DNA of 64,000 nt from Xylanibacter caecicola (GCF_013166515.1 NZ_JABKKJ010000010.1:29083-93082); one strand, 5' to 3'; numbered from the stretch's first letter, positions 34,916-44,442 are shown. The notes: generated by a model from the letters alone, not told the origin. Program-made: numbers and translations.

Positions 34916-35971
34916 ATGAGTGAGTACAGATTCCATCTTCAAAAATACAGACCGGGCAGTAAAACAGTTTGCCCAAAGTGCGGCAGAAAGTCCTGTTTTA
35001 CCCGATATGTTGACGGGAATGCGCAAATTACATTCCCTAACCATGTGGGCAAATGTGATCATATCAACAGCTGTGGCTACCATTATACCCCGAAGAAGTA
35101 TTTTCAGGATAATCCAACCATCAAAGAAACCATGATTGAACAAAACAACAGAAGCGACACCCCATCAAGAGCCGTCAAGCCAATAGCGAAGCCATTATCT
35201 AGTTCTGCACCACAGACTTCTTATCTTCCCTCTGATTGGGTTAGCCAGTCCATGCAGAAGTTTGACATCAACCCGTTATACCGATACCTAACCAAAGTGG
35301 CAGGCAAGGAGAAGACTGACAGGCTGTTCGATCTTTACAAGATCGGCACTTCCAAAATGTGGAATGGGGCAACCGTGTTCTGGCAGATTGACATCCACGG
35401 CAATGTACGTGCTGGCAAGATTATGGGGTACGACCCCGAAACCGGGCATCGGATTAAAGAACCGTTCAGTCAAGTCAGCTGGGTACATTCGGTAAAGAAA
35501 ATTCATGACTTCCATATGAAGCAATGCCTGTTCGGTGAGCATATGCTGTCTGGCAACTCTGCCGAGCAATCCATAAAGACCATTGCCATTGTTGAAAGCG
35601 AGAAGACAGCCTTGATTGCCGCTCTCTTTATTCCCGATTTCATTTGGTTAGCCACCGGAGGAATGCACGGATGTTTCAACAGCAAAGCCATGCAGGTGTT
35701 GTGTGGGCGTGAGGTGATTTTGTTCCCCGACCTGAAAGCAACAGAGGAATGGAAACGTAAGACAGCGATGCTTCACTCCATTTGCAAGCGTGCCACTTGT
35801 TCCGACCTGTTGGAAACGATGGCTACCGATGAACAGCACGAAGCAGGGTTGGACATTGCAGATTTACTTCTGATGGAAGACACACCGCAAATGATTCTTG
35901 CAAGGATGGTGGAACGCAATCCTGCGTTGCAGTTGCTTATTGACGAATTGGATCTGGCACTGGCGGAGTAA
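34916..35971 (+). CDS. DUF6371 family protein with zinc ribbon and TOPRIM-like region
   Basis: From the ATG at 34916 (MSEYRFHLQKY) the protein has 351 residues. It starts with a zinc ribbon (CPKCGRKSCF, then CDHINSCGYH) like the N-terminus of primases, and its C-terminal half has a TOPRIM-like stretch (TIAIVESEKTALIAA, then GREVILFPDLKA). I recall this family as DUF6371. It probably primes DNA synthesis or helps replicate the excised element. An upstream in-frame ATG at 34751 would place the repeat cluster within the protein and is less likely. Confidence 0.78.
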   Translation: MSEYRFHLQKYRPGSKTVCPKCGRKSCFTRYVDGNAQITFPNHVGKCDHINSCGYHYTPKKYFQDNPTIKETMIEQNNRSDTPSRAVKPIAKPLSSSAPQTSYLPSDWVSQSMQKFDINPLYRYLTKVAGKEKTDRLFDLYKIGTSKMWNGATVFWQIDIHGNVRAGKIMGYDPETGHRIKEPFSQVSWVHSVKKIHDFHMKQCLFGEHMLSGNSAEQSIKTIAIVESEKTALIAALFIPDFIWLATGGMHGCFNSKAMQVLCGREVILFPDLKATEEWKRKTAMLHSICKRATCSDLLETMATDEQHEAGLDIADLLLMEDTPQMILARMVERNPALQLLIDELDLALAE

Positions 35972-36000
35972 TCTGAAGGCTTGCTTATGGAGTTTACAGG

Positions 36001-36028
36001 AAAGTCCATAACGCAATAAGGACTTTTT
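36001..36028 (+). terminator. Terminator after DUF6371
   Basis: AAAGTCC (36001-36007) pairs with GGACTTT (36020-36026), with a T-run to 36028, 30 nt past the stop codon. Confidence 0.65.
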
Positions 36029-36050
36029 GTCTGACAGCAATAAAGTCCAG

Positions 36051-36076
36051 TCTGAATCCGGCAGAATCTGAATCGG
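36051..36076. other. Candidate oriT region for MobV
   Basis: A direct repeat TCTGAATCCGG (36051-36061) and TCTGAATCGG (36067-36076) lies between the terminator and the relaxase gene, where MobV-type origins of transfer usually sit. There is no experimentally known match; position is the main argument. Confidence 0.35.
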
Positions 36077-36127
36077 AGTGAGCAAGCTCAAAACAAATAT
36101 CAATTATTTATCAAAAGAACATTCGTT

Positions 36128-37675
36128 ATGACAGTAGATAGAAAACAGGCCATGCATGTTGACGCCTGCAAATCATTCAGTACGGCAGAGGCTAACGAGA
36201 ACGAACGGCGTTGGAATGATGACAAGATTGACAGAAAGAATCAGGATTCGACCAACCACTACGACAAGACCAGAATGAAACTGAATTTCGAGATCGGTCC
36301 TGACGGTAAAATCCATCCGTTGGGTTATCAGGAGAAGTCACTCGAAGTACGTTTACAGGAACGGTTGGCCGCTTTGGATTGGAAGCCGTTCAAACCGGAC
36401 AGTAAAATCCAGCCGAACTGTTGTGCGAAATTCGTCTTTGGAGGAAATCATGACCGGACACTTGAAATGGCGTTCGGAAACCAAAATATCAATTTGGAGA
36501 AAGGTGCGGACAACAGTCATCTGCGTCGTTGCGAGGAAATCGAAAATTGGGCGAAAGACGTTTATGATTGGTGTGTCCGAAGATACGGACAGGAAAACAT
36601 TGTAGGATTTCAGGTACACCTTGACGAGAGCAGCCCGCATATACATGCCTTGATTGTTCCGGTAGGTATTCGCCCCAAAAGCGGTCGTGAATGTGTGATG
36701 TGGTCGGCAAAGTTCGGGAAAGACCGATTTGAGTATGGAAAGATTTTAAAAGATATGCACACTTCTTTGTATGAAGATGTTGGTAGCAAATACGGCCTTG
36801 AACGTGGGGACAGTATTGACGGACGCAATGTGCAACATCTTCACAAGCGCGATTATATTCGCAAGTTGGCCAAAGAGGCGAAACAGGCTGAGATAGCGGT
36901 CAAGGGGCTTCAATCCATGATACGGAATCTGGAATCAAAGGTTTTTAGTTATAAGCTGCAACTTGAAAAGGCTGAAAAGGAGTTGGCTTCCGGCAGGATT
37001 ACACTTGACAGATATGAAGAACAGAAAGCGGATATACAGAAACTCATTGCCGAATATCAGGCCAAACTTGAAGACAAGGCAGACAAACTACACGCAAAGG
37101 AGCAGGAATTGGAGCGACTGACCGCTGATGCGGCAAAAGCACGTTCGGTTGTCAAGTCGTTCCGCAATCACAAAGTGGATTTCACGCCACCTCGAATTAC
37201 CGAGAAAGTTCCCTTGTTTGGTACGGATAAGTGGGTTGAACGTCAGAACCAGCATATCGCCAAACAGTTTACCGAGATTGTCCGCAAGATAGAATCCCTA
37301 TACAGAAATGATGCGGCACGGCAAGTCGAAGCAGCCCAGCTCAATGTGTTGACAGATTATGGCGAGTTTTATCAACTGAAAAGAGAGAACCAATCTCTTT
37401 CCGGCATCAATCAAGAATTGGAATCCGAACTGAATACGTTACTTGAACAGTTGGCAATACCATCAGTTCGCAATTTAATTTTTGCCGTTGCCGATGCACT
37501 TATCGGAGGGCAACCAGTACCTATTTCTTCTGGTGGCGGTGGATCTACATCCGATCTGCCTTGGGATGGACGAAGACCGGATGAAGATGAAAAGGCATAT
37601 AGGCGCAGATGTCTATCATACGCAGTCCAGGTTGTACGCAATTCTCAAAAACAAACTATGTGTAGAAAAAGATAA
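36128..37675 (+). CDS. MobV family relaxase (Pre/Mob)
   Basis: The 515-residue relaxase has the MobV signature: HVDACKSFSTAEANENERRW at the N-terminus and the metal-binding HLDESSPHIHALIVPV around residue 165, followed by a catalytic-core segment and a long coiled coil (about 255-350). It nicks the element at its oriT and leads the strand through a helper conjugation pore. Its presence without a pore makes the nested element mobilizable. It follows the DUF6371 gene with a 150-nt gap. Confidence 0.9.
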   Translation: MTVDRKQAMHVDACKSFSTAEANENERRWNDDKIDRKNQDSTNHYDKTRMKLNFEIGPDGKIHPLGYQEKSLEVRLQERLAALDWKPFKPDSKIQPNCCAKFVFGGNHDRTLEMAFGNQNINLEKGADNSHLRRCEEIENWAKDVYDWCVRRYGQENIVGFQVHLDESSPHIHALIVPVGIRPKSGRECVMWSAKFGKDRFEYGKILKDMHTSLYEDVGSKYGLERGDSIDGRNVQHLHKRDYIRKLAKEAKQAEIAVKGLQSMIRNLESKVFSYKLQLEKAEKELASGRITLDRYEEQKADIQKLIAEYQAKLEDKADKLHAKEQELERLTADAAKARSVVKSFRNHKVDFTPPRITEKVPLFGTDKWVERQNQHIAKQFTEIVRKIESLYRNDAARQVEAAQLNVLTDYGEFYQLKRENQSLSGINQELESELNTLLEQLAIPSVRNLIFAVADALIGGQPVPISSGGGGSTSDLPWDGRRPDEDEKAYRRRCLSYAVQVVRNSQKQTMCRKR

Positions 37676-37934
37676 CATAACCCCCATGTTAGATTTCGTA
37701 ATCTTCCGATAAAGCACTAATAGCGTGTTCTTCGGGGGGGTATGGATGTTATGACAACATATACTCTTTCATTGAACTGAGTAAGTGAACGACCTCGGCA
37801 TTCTTTCATATGCAAACTCAACAAATTTAAGATAACCGTTGGACAATAATATGGCATGTTATGCAGGTGGAATCTTGATAATGATTCTTAATTTATCAAG
37901 AAAATAGTAGTTAGTATCATTGCTTGATATAAAA
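37676..37934. other. Non-coding spacer between mobV and the IS
   Basis: No gene is supportable in these 259 nt. A C-run after mobV (ACCCCC) and a G-run at 37733-37739 (GGGGGGG) could pair weakly. The sequence before the insertion was continuous with 39304 onward, as shown by the duplicated ATATAAAA. Confidence 0.5.
37927..37934. repeat. Left target-site duplication of the IS
   Basis: ATATAAAA here is repeated exactly at 39296-39303 on the other side of the insertion sequence; 8 bp is the normal duplication for IS256-family elements. Confidence 0.9.
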
Positions 37935-39295
37935 GGCAGTGTCCACAATTTTGTGTAAATGAGAAAACAGGATTCAGGTATATATTCCCTTATATCTGAA
38001 TTCTGTGCTCAAATATAAGCATAAATTGATTCATAATCAATCCCCAATTAGAAATAGGCATCGTCCATTTCTTCTCAATCTCCATCAGAGACAGATAGAC
38101 CGTTTTCTTCACGGCATCATCAGAAGGAAAGGAAAGTTTTGATTTCGTGTACTTTCTGATTTTCCCGTTCAGATTTTCAATGAGATTGGTAGTGTAGATT
38201 ATTTTCCTGATTTCCAAAGGGAATTGGAAAAACACGGTCAGGTCATCCCAGTTATTTCTCCATGAAAGTATGGCATAAGGATATTTCCCTCCCCATTTCT
38301 TTTCCAGATTGTCCAGTTCAAGGGCAGCAGCTTCCTTGTTGGGTGCGTTGTAGATATTCTTCATGTCAGCGGTAAACTCCTTCTTGTCCTTGTAAACGAC
38401 GTATTTGCAGGAGTTTCTGATTTGATGCACAACGCAGATTTGTGTGGAGGATTGAGGGAACACGCCACGTATGGTGTCGGTAAATCCGTTCAGATTGTCC
38501 GTGCAGGTAATAGTACTCCACGTGCCTTCAGGTCGGTAAGGACACCCATCCAGAAAGCGGAACTTTCCGTTTTGCCTACCCACATACCCAAGACTTCCTT
38601 CAAACCGTTCTGTTTAAGTCCGACACAAAGGTACACCGTCTTGTTGATAATCTTTCCGTTGTCACGTACCTTGAAAACGATACCGTCCATCCATACTATC
38701 AGATATACAGGGTCAAGAGGACGGTTCTGCCACTCCAGTGCCGCCTGGTTTACCTTGTTGGTGATAACGGATATGGCAGAAGTGGAAAGTTCGATTTCAT
38801 AAATCTCTCGCATCTCTTCCTCGATGTCTGACACACTCATTCCTTTGGCATAGAGTGAGATGACGAGTTTTTCGATGGATAAGCCACGGCTCTCATGTTT
38901 GGGGACGACTATAGGATCTAACTCGCCGTTACGGTCACGGGGAACAGAGATGACGGATTCACCGTGTTCGGTCTGGATCTTCTTGGGATATTTGCCGTTA
39001 CGCGAGTTGCCACTGTTGTTGCCACTTACGGAGTTCTTTGCATAACCTAAGTGAACATCCATTTCACCCTCAAGCATCTTCTCCAATACTTGTGCATGGA
39101 GCTGTTTGAGGAACTTGCTTACATCGGCTTCTGTTTTAAATTGGCTCAGAAATTCTTTACTCAGAAATTCATCGGGCACTGCTTGATTCTTTACTGTCAT
39201 TTTCTTCGGCATTTTGCAAAGTTAGAAATAATAAAAATACGGAACTCATTGCTGAATCCCGTATTCATCATTTACACAAAACTTTGGATAGTGCC
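37935..39295 (-). mobile_element. IS256-family insertion sequence, 1361 bp
   Basis: The ends are imperfect inverted repeats of about 28 bp: GGCAGTGTCCACAATTTTGT... at 37935 and, reversed at 39295, GGCACTATCCAAAGTTTTGT... . Flanking 8-bp duplications (ATATAAAA) show it moved here by transposition. The transposase gene on the minus strand is frameshifted. The IS lies directly after the DRT3 terminator hairpin, and its right duplication overlaps that hairpin's distal arm. Confidence 0.93.
37990..39212 (-). pseudogene. IS256-family transposase, frameshifted
   Basis: Two minus-strand frames together make a full transposase of about 400 residues. The upstream part (39212-38490) contains the DDE domain start MDGIVFKVRDNGKIINKTVY with the first Asp; the downstream part (to 37990) resumes with [15 protein letters not shown] (second Asp) and has [15 protein letters not shown] with the catalytic Glu. 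The break lies at about 38515, after DLKARGV, where about 10 nt appear to be missing compared with the family as I know it. Family members use a single frame, so this copy is probably inactive. Confidence 0.85.
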
Positions 39296-39303
39296 ATATA
39301 AAA
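39296..39303. repeat. Right target-site duplication of the IS
   Basis: ATATAAAA, an exact copy of 37927-37934. It overlaps the first bases of the hairpin at 39301-39338. Confidence 0.9.
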
Positions 39304-39338
39304 AGAATGAAATCCGACTCACGAGATTTCATTCTTTT
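39301..39338 (-). terminator. Terminator of the DRT3 operon
   Basis: AAAAGAATGAAATC (39301-39314) and GATTTCATTCTTTT (39325-39338) form a perfect 14-bp stem with a 10-nt loop. Read on the minus strand it ends in TTTTTATAT, so it works as an intrinsic terminator for the reverse-transcriptase operon; on the plus strand the flanking T-run also allows bidirectional use. Confidence 0.85.
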
Positions 39339-39423
39339 AGGCAAAACCTATTAAGGTCGTATGCAGAGCTATGTGTGTGAAGTTATTGCGAGCCTTGCTA
39401 CTACATTGTTTCCGAAATCCGCA
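39304..39423 (-). ncRNA. Candidate DRT3 non-coding RNA with CACACACA tract
   Basis: The 85 nt between the second reverse transcriptase's stop and the terminator hairpin do not encode protein. On the minus strand they contain CACACACA (plus-strand 39379-39372), an ACCT/AGGT hairpin, and short AGGC/GCCU complements around them. Type 3 DRT systems carry an ncRNA; as I recall, its AC-repeat is the template from which Drt3a makes poly(GT). The 78-nt spacer upstream of the operon has no AC tract. Exact 5' end is unknown and may lie within the drt3b 3' region. Confidence 0.5.
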
Positions 39424-41613
39424 TCAAGTGTACACTTCCTGCGAAACTTTCGCGCCTAATTCTTTTGTTAAATCAACATTAGTCCATTTTGTAAACATAA
39501 ATTTATGTTTATGAAAATACCGTTCTATCAAAGTTTGTTTAGCTTCATCTATTTGCAAAGCCTTACACATAACTTTTCTATCGTTATGGGTTATATACGG
39601 GCATGCTAATAAGTCTAAAGCAAGAATTATCAATTCAGCATCTTTCCTTTTATCGGGCAAATTTACAGATTTATATTTATTGTTTATTCCTTCTATTAGA
39701 TATTTTTTGTCGTTTACAAATGCTTTTGTGTTGCCATAATAATACATTAGAATAATGATTGAGAGAGCATTGAGTTTGGATGTATCAAATTTATCATTCC
39801 CTCTACCAGATAAATAGTTATTTAGAGAGTTAGAATCTATACCATAATGTCTTGGCATAGATTTCAAAGTTATTAAAAAGTATAATGTCTCTATTTGTGC
39901 ATTAATATCAAATGAAGTTGTTTTTAATACTATCGTTATCTCATTTTGTATCTTTTTGAAGATTTCATCTTTCAATGTGGACGAGAATCTTTTGATAATC
40001 TTACCATCTTTCTCTTTATAATTACTCCCCAAATAGATAATCATATTGTTTAATATGTTCATCATTTTAAGAGTAGTATTCACTCGTTTGCAGTCAGAAT
40101 ACAAAAAGAATATTACATTTATCATACCATCAAGATATTGATGCAACATTTTCTCCATTTGGTGAATTTTCTTTTGACATTCGTCTTTGCGTTTCTGCTG
40201 TGTAACGGCTTTGCTTAATATATAAAAATTTTTATCAAATTTCTTTAAAAGAGACTCAAGCTTTGTAGAGATTACGGCAAGAGTATAGTTCATAATATCT
40301 TTGCTTTTTACATCATTTTCTACCATTAATGATTTGAACGATCTATTAACCTCTTTAGAATTGATGTAAACAAAGTCTTTACATTCTAATGCTTCCTCAA
40401 TTTTTCTATCATCAATATCATCTATTTCCTCATCTCCAGCGATTTCATCTTCCAGCATCTCTATACACTGATGAGATTTACGCATCCTTATAAAGTCTGA
40501 TAACAGTGCGTCAATCTTGATTTTAGACATTGAGATAGGTGTAATGAAAGGTCTTTCCCAATCAATACTTTTTTCTTTACTAATGCACAGTTTATATTCA
40601 TGCAATAAGTGCTCAAAAGCAGACATAGCCCGTTCAAGAACTTTATCATCATTGTAATAAAAGAACACATCATCAACATATCTATAACAACTATAGTGTT
40701 CGTTGTTTATATAACCCGCATTCAAAAGTGTTTGCTTTACTTTTTTATCAATATATTGGAGTATTATTTCCGCAAATATCCTGGAAAATTCTGGACCTAT
40801 AACAATGCCATTAGTTTCATTGTAGTTCATTCTCTGCATAATACCATCCCAATCATCTCCGAAAGACCAACTTTTCCCCTTAAAATGTTTTTTATATTCT
40901 TCCTTTCCTCCACTAACAGCCCAAGCGATAGAATGGGTGTATATGCTATCAAAGCAACTTTGAATATCAAATTTATGCAAATGCTCAAATCGTTTTTCTG
41001 CATTTTGATACCTATAATCCTCATAGAACTTATATATATTAGAGTATTCTTTATAACTAAAGTATGTTCTGAGATTTTCATACTCATTGAAGAATAACTC
41101 CAATTTATCCATCTTTTGACCAAGTAATGTGTGATGTAATCTATCTTTATAATAAAAATAGCAAGCCACTCGTTCTGGATGCCGCAATGAAAACTCATCC
41201 TGACCACAATAATATAATATCAAGCTCTTATATTTCTCATAGAATGATACTATTTCCATTTGGTTCACAGGATGGATCAATGCAAGTCTACGGAGTTTGT
41301 GTGGCTTATGTTTAATCTTATATAAAAACGGAATACTTACTATCTTATCTTTAAATACAATCCGATTATTTGCTAATGTTATTAGAGCTCTTTTTAAATA
41401 CGGCGAGAATATAAAATTTAACACAGCTAAAGCATCTTTCTTGATGCCTTCTTTCCATGACAATTCGGTACCGTCAAACTTAACTCCATTACTAACAAGA
41501 AATCTATAAAAGTAACGGTTAGTAAATATTACAGGTAGTTCATATGGAAGAACATCGGATAGCAACACACGTTCTTTCTTGTATTTTAGACGTATTTTTC
41601 TTCTTTTTTTCAT
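39424..41613 (-). CDS. drt3b: Reverse transcriptase of a DRT3 system, second gene (UG8-like, Drt3b)
   Basis: The 729-residue protein from the ATG at 41613 overlaps the previous gene's stop as ATGA. Counting from the slightly longer start at 41622, motif A is FDIQSCFDS (219-227), motif B NGIVIGPEFSRIFAEI (271-286) and the catalytic YVDD is at 315-318 (YRYVDDVFFYY). About 200 residues precede and 400 mostly helical residues follow the palm, unlike group II intron, retron or DGR enzymes. Its pairing with another YVDD reverse transcriptase matches the UG3+UG8 pair of type 3 DRTs. In the recent model I recall, this subunit makes the poly(AC) strand without a nucleic acid template. Confidence 0.8.
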   Translation of the reverse strand: MKKRRKIRLKYKKERVLLSDVLPYELPVIFTNRYFYRFLVSNGVKFDGTELSWKEGIKKDALAVLNFIFSPYLKRALITLANNRIVFKDKIVSIPFLYKIKHKPHKLRRLALIHPVNQMEIVSFYEKYKSLILYYCGQDEFSLRHPERVACYFYYKDRLHHTLLGQKMDKLELFFNEYENLRTYFSYKEYSNIYKFYEDYRYQNAEKRFEHLHKFDIQSCFDSIYTHSIAWAVSGGKEEYKKHFKGKSWSFGDDWDGIMQRMNYNETNGIVIGPEFSRIFAEIILQYIDKKVKQTLLNAGYINNEHYSCYRYVDDVFFYYNDDKVLERAMSAFEHLLHEYKLCISKEKSIDWERPFITPISMSKIKIDALLSDFIRMRKSHQCIEMLEDEIAGDEEIDDIDDRKIEEALECKDFVYINSKEVNRSFKSLMVENDVKSKDIMNYTLAVISTKLESLLKKFDKNFYILSKAVTQQKRKDECQKKIHQMEKMLHQYLDGMINVIFFLYSDCKRVNTTLKMMNILNNMIIYLGSNYKEKDGKIIKRFSSTLKDEIFKKIQNEITIVLKTTSFDINAQIETLYFLITLKSMPRHYGIDSNSLNNYLSGRGNDKFDTSKLNALSIIILMYYYGNTKAFVNDKKYLIEGINNKYKSVNLPDKRKDAELIILALDLLACPYITHNDRKVMCKALQIDEAKQTLIERYFHKHKFMFTKWTNVDLTKELGAKVSQEVYT

Positions 41614-43034
41614 GACAACCAATCACTTATTTCTGCCAATCTTTGTGGGCTGAATTTAAACATAATATGGTCACGCCAACATTGTTTAAAGTCTATTTTG
41701 CTTATCTTTCGTTGGATTGATGCTATGTATTTTTGTCTATCGTTTGACCCCTTTAATACGTTTACATACGGTATTATGACCTTGCCAGATAGATAAGTAG
41801 TTAAATCCTCTAAACTCTTTAAGTCTGTCAAAAGATCATTTCCAAAGAATAACCCCGCCTTTACTCGTTCTTTAGACTTGGTTAATCTATAATTACCTGA
41901 TATAAAATCAAGCGAGTCTAATAAATCTCTTTTGGCCCGTTTAATATCTATCGCACTTGTTTGTTCAAAATGTGTAAAGGCTGCATCTATCTTATGTTTA
42001 ATTTTTGCCACTTTTTTATCTGTCATCCCAAATTCCACATTACTAACATTACTAGTTTTGGTAATAGTAATATTATAGCCTAAATATGTAAATTGTTGTT
42101 TAGCTGTACTATTGTAGAAATCAATAAGCTTACACTTATTTTCTTTAGGGTCATTCTTTTTAAGCTCTAACCCATAGTTTTGAAATAGATTCTTTAAGCC
42201 CTTATAATATTCCGATATGCGTTGATTATTAGGAAGTCCAGCTAATATTATCAAAATATCATCCACATAACGAGCATAAAATACAACCTCTTCTCTATTT
42301 TTAATATGCTGATCAATATCATGCATATATATTTCCGAAAGATACGAACTTATACCAACCCCTCTAGGTACACCATAATCAGTTTTGACTTTATTGAGGT
42401 CTTTCTGTTTATTATATTCTGATAATATCCCTTTAATCATTCCCTTCGTCTTGTTGTTCACTAAGTTGTTGGCATTTATTTTATCCAATAACGTTTGTTG
42501 CGGAATAGACTCAAAGAAACCAGTAATATCTGTACGAATAAGATAGAATGGCATTGTTGTATCCAGAAGCAATTTAACATTAGACATAATCTGATGTTTA
42601 TTTGCCTGTTTTACATTAAATAATCCTCTCAGTGTTCGCTGTAGATTCTTAATGGCATAAAAATATTCCCATTGACAGGTATCGATTGTAAAGATCTGTT
42701 TATCATCATCTATATAATTTGTTATAGGGAATACAAATCCTTTATTATTAGCAATTTGAGCATATTCGCTTAATTCTTTATATAATTCTTTATCTCTGTC
42801 TGCTTGTTTGGCTTTTATTAAGGACTTAAGACTTTCCAATGCTATTGCCTCTTCTTCTGTTCGATTATTCTTTTTCTTTTTTGTTATTTCATTGACCTTA
42901 CTTTTCATCATTTTCATCTCCACGACAATATCTCTATAAGATTCGGGCATATCATCAAATGCAATATGCCCCTTACGATTCTCCTCGTGAAAGATAGACA
43001 GGTAATTCTCAACTGAAAATGATTGGTCAAACAT
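41610..43034 (-). CDS. drt3a: Reverse transcriptase of a DRT3 system, first gene (UG3-like, Drt3a)
   Basis: The 474-residue protein has a charged, helical N-terminus, motif A RTDITGFFES (167-176), motif B YGVPRGVGISSYLSEIYM (220-237) and the catalytic YVDD (256-259, YARYVDDILIIL), then a thumb-like region and a helical tail. The order (shorter RT first, longer RT second, ATGA overlap) fits Drt3a-Drt3b. Sequence-only assignment to UG3 is by architecture and pairing, not by a profile search. It starts 78 nt after the DUF1016 gene in the same direction and may be expressed from the same promoter. Confidence 0.8.
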   Translation of the reverse strand: MFDQSFSVENYLSIFHEENRKGHIAFDDMPESYRDIVVEMKMMKSKVNEITKKKKNNRTEEEAIALESLKSLIKAKQADRDKELYKELSEYAQIANNKGFVFPITNYIDDDKQIFTIDTCQWEYFYAIKNLQRTLRGLFNVKQANKHQIMSNVKLLLDTTMPFYLIRTDITGFFESIPQQTLLDKINANNLVNNKTKGMIKGILSEYNKQKDLNKVKTDYGVPRGVGISSYLSEIYMHDIDQHIKNREEVVFYARYVDDILIILAGLPNNQRISEYYKGLKNLFQNYGLELKKNDPKENKCKLIDFYNSTAKQQFTYLGYNITITKTSNVSNVEFGMTDKKVAKIKHKIDAAFTHFEQTSAIDIKRAKRDLLDSLDFISGNYRLTKSKERVKAGLFFGNDLLTDLKSLEDLTTYLSGKVIIPYVNVLKGSNDRQKYIASIQRKISKIDFKQCWRDHIMFKFSPQRLAEISDWLS

Positions 43035-43112
43035 ATTCGAATAAATCTTTTTGTTTATCGTTTAACATCTAATTGCTTTGTCGAAATTCTCGAATAGGAA
43101 AAGACTATAAAT

Positions 43113-44231
43113 TTATTCATCCTGCTCCTCTATCCACTCTCTCAATTTTGCTCGTAGCAACTGCTTATCAGGAAGGTAAAGGGCATATTGCTGTGCATAG
43201 ATATTGGAATCTTTTGGCAGAGTAAGTTCTACCAACGCATCTTTCTTTTCTTTGCAAAGTAGAATGCCGATTGTTGGTTTTTCAAAATCCTGTTTGACAT
43301 AACGGTCATAGTAGTTGACATACATCTGCATTTGTCCCAAATCTTGATGAGCCAGTTTATCTACTTTCAGGTCAATCAGCACATAGCATTGTAAAAGTCG
43401 GTTATAGAAAATCAAGTCGACATAGAAATTTTCTTCATCAAAAGTAAATCGCTTCTGACGTGCTTCAAACAGGAAACCTTTCCCTAGTTCTAATAAGAAA
43501 TTCTGCATCTTTCCTATTATCGCATTTTCCAACTTGGTCTCAGAATATGATACATCAGATTTAAGTCCTAAAAATTCTAATGTCAACGGATTTTTGATGA
43601 TGTCATGAGGATTATTAATAGTTTGTCCCTCTTGTGCCAAACGCATGACTGCCTCTTTGTCTCTGCTGAGAGCCAATCGTTCATACAGGCTTGAATTATA
43701 TTGTCTTTGCAGTTGCCGAACACTCCAATTCTGCTTTTGGCATTCGATCTCATAGAAACTCCGTTCTGCTTCGGATTCGATACGCATTAGCATCAAATAA
43801 TGAGACCAAGAAAGCGTAAACGGGTATGTGCCAGTCAATTTTGTTGAGCTTTTTACCGTTTTTTGAATTTGGTCAACAGTGTTGACCAAATTGCCATCCG
43901 ACGATTCGGTCAACACTGTTGCGCCGATCTGTTTTACCGAATATATCGTGAAAAACTTACGGCATCTTTTCAAGGTTTCTACCGACCATCCATCGCCAAG
44001 TCTTTCTGTCAATACCTCTGATACACCTTTCAATAACTGTTTACCGTATGTTGCACGTTCTTCACCTTCTTGTACGACATTTACAATAATGCGCCCTATT
44101 TCATATTTGGTGATGACTTCGGTAATATTAACTACTTGTGCAACATTTGCTCGTGCATTCGTAATCAATCGCTCGATACGTTCCGCAATATCTGCAATGA
44201 TGTGGCTATCTATATTTTGTATTTTACTCAT
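43113..44231 (-). CDS. DUF1016/YhcG family PD-(D/E)XK nuclease
   Basis: The 372-residue protein has an N-terminal DUF1016 helical domain (IVNVVQEGEERATYGKQLLKGVSEVL) and a C-terminal nuclease-like domain with YVDLIFYNRLL and CYVLIDLKVDK near residues 275-300, matching the D...(E/D)xK arrangement of the YhcG family. Members are common in defence islands and mobile elements. It starts within the end of the small XRE gene (8-nt overlap) and is followed 78 nt later by the DRT3 pair. It may be an independent defence gene or an accessory of DRT3; only experiment can tell. Confidence 0.85.
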   Translation of the reverse strand: MSKIQNIDSHIIADIAERIERLITNARANVAQVVNITEVITKYEIGRIIVNVVQEGEERATYGKQLLKGVSEVLTERLGDGWSVETLKRCRKFFTIYSVKQIGATVLTESSDGNLVNTVDQIQKTVKSSTKLTGTYPFTLSWSHYLMLMRIESEAERSFYEIECQKQNWSVRQLQRQYNSSLYERLALSRDKEAVMRLAQEGQTINNPHDIIKNPLTLEFLGLKSDVSYSETKLENAIIGKMQNFLLELGKGFLFEARQKRFTFDEENFYVDLIFYNRLLQCYVLIDLKVDKLAHQDLGQMQMYVNYYDRYVKQDFEKPTIGILLCKEKKDALVELTLPKDSNIYAQQYALYLPDKQLLRAKLREWIEEQDE

Positions 44232-44442
44232 GGTCTTTAGAGGTATCTTTACTTATCAAATCTTGAACTTTGACACCTAAACATTCTGCTATTTGGAATA
44301 GCGTTTCAAGGCTCGGTTGACTAGTATTAGTACACCATTTAGAAACCGTAGCTTGATCCTTTCCCAATTGTTCTGCCAACCATCTATTCGTGCGTTTTGT
44401 CTCCGCCAACACCACTTTTAGACGATTCATATCTTTATTCAT
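44224..44442 (-). CDS. XRE-family regulator upstream of DUF1016
   Basis: The 72-residue protein is a single helix-turn-helix domain: LKVVLAETKRTNRWLAEQLG, then DQATVSKWCTNTSQPSLETL and LGVKVQDLI. It overlaps the DUF1016 gene by 8 nt, so the two are translationally coupled. It resembles the XRE protein at 51631-51834, which precedes the DUF2971-TIR operon, in both sequence and promoter. It probably represses its own operon. Confidence 0.85.
   Translation of the reverse strand: MNKDMNRLKVVLAETKRTNRWLAEQLGKDQATVSKWCTNTSQPSLETLFQIAECLGVKVQDLISKDTSKDHE

Noticed and set aside
37990..39212. Programmed frameshift in the transposase
   Set aside because: IS256-family transposases are normally made from one frame, and the break looks like a loss of about 10 nt rather than a slippery sequence.
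39424..43034. Group II intron, retron or diversity-generating retroelement origin of the reverse transcriptases
   Set aside because: No maturase/HNH domain, no retron msr/msd layout, no template/variable repeat pair; two adjacent distinct RTs with an ATGA overlap fit DRT3 better.
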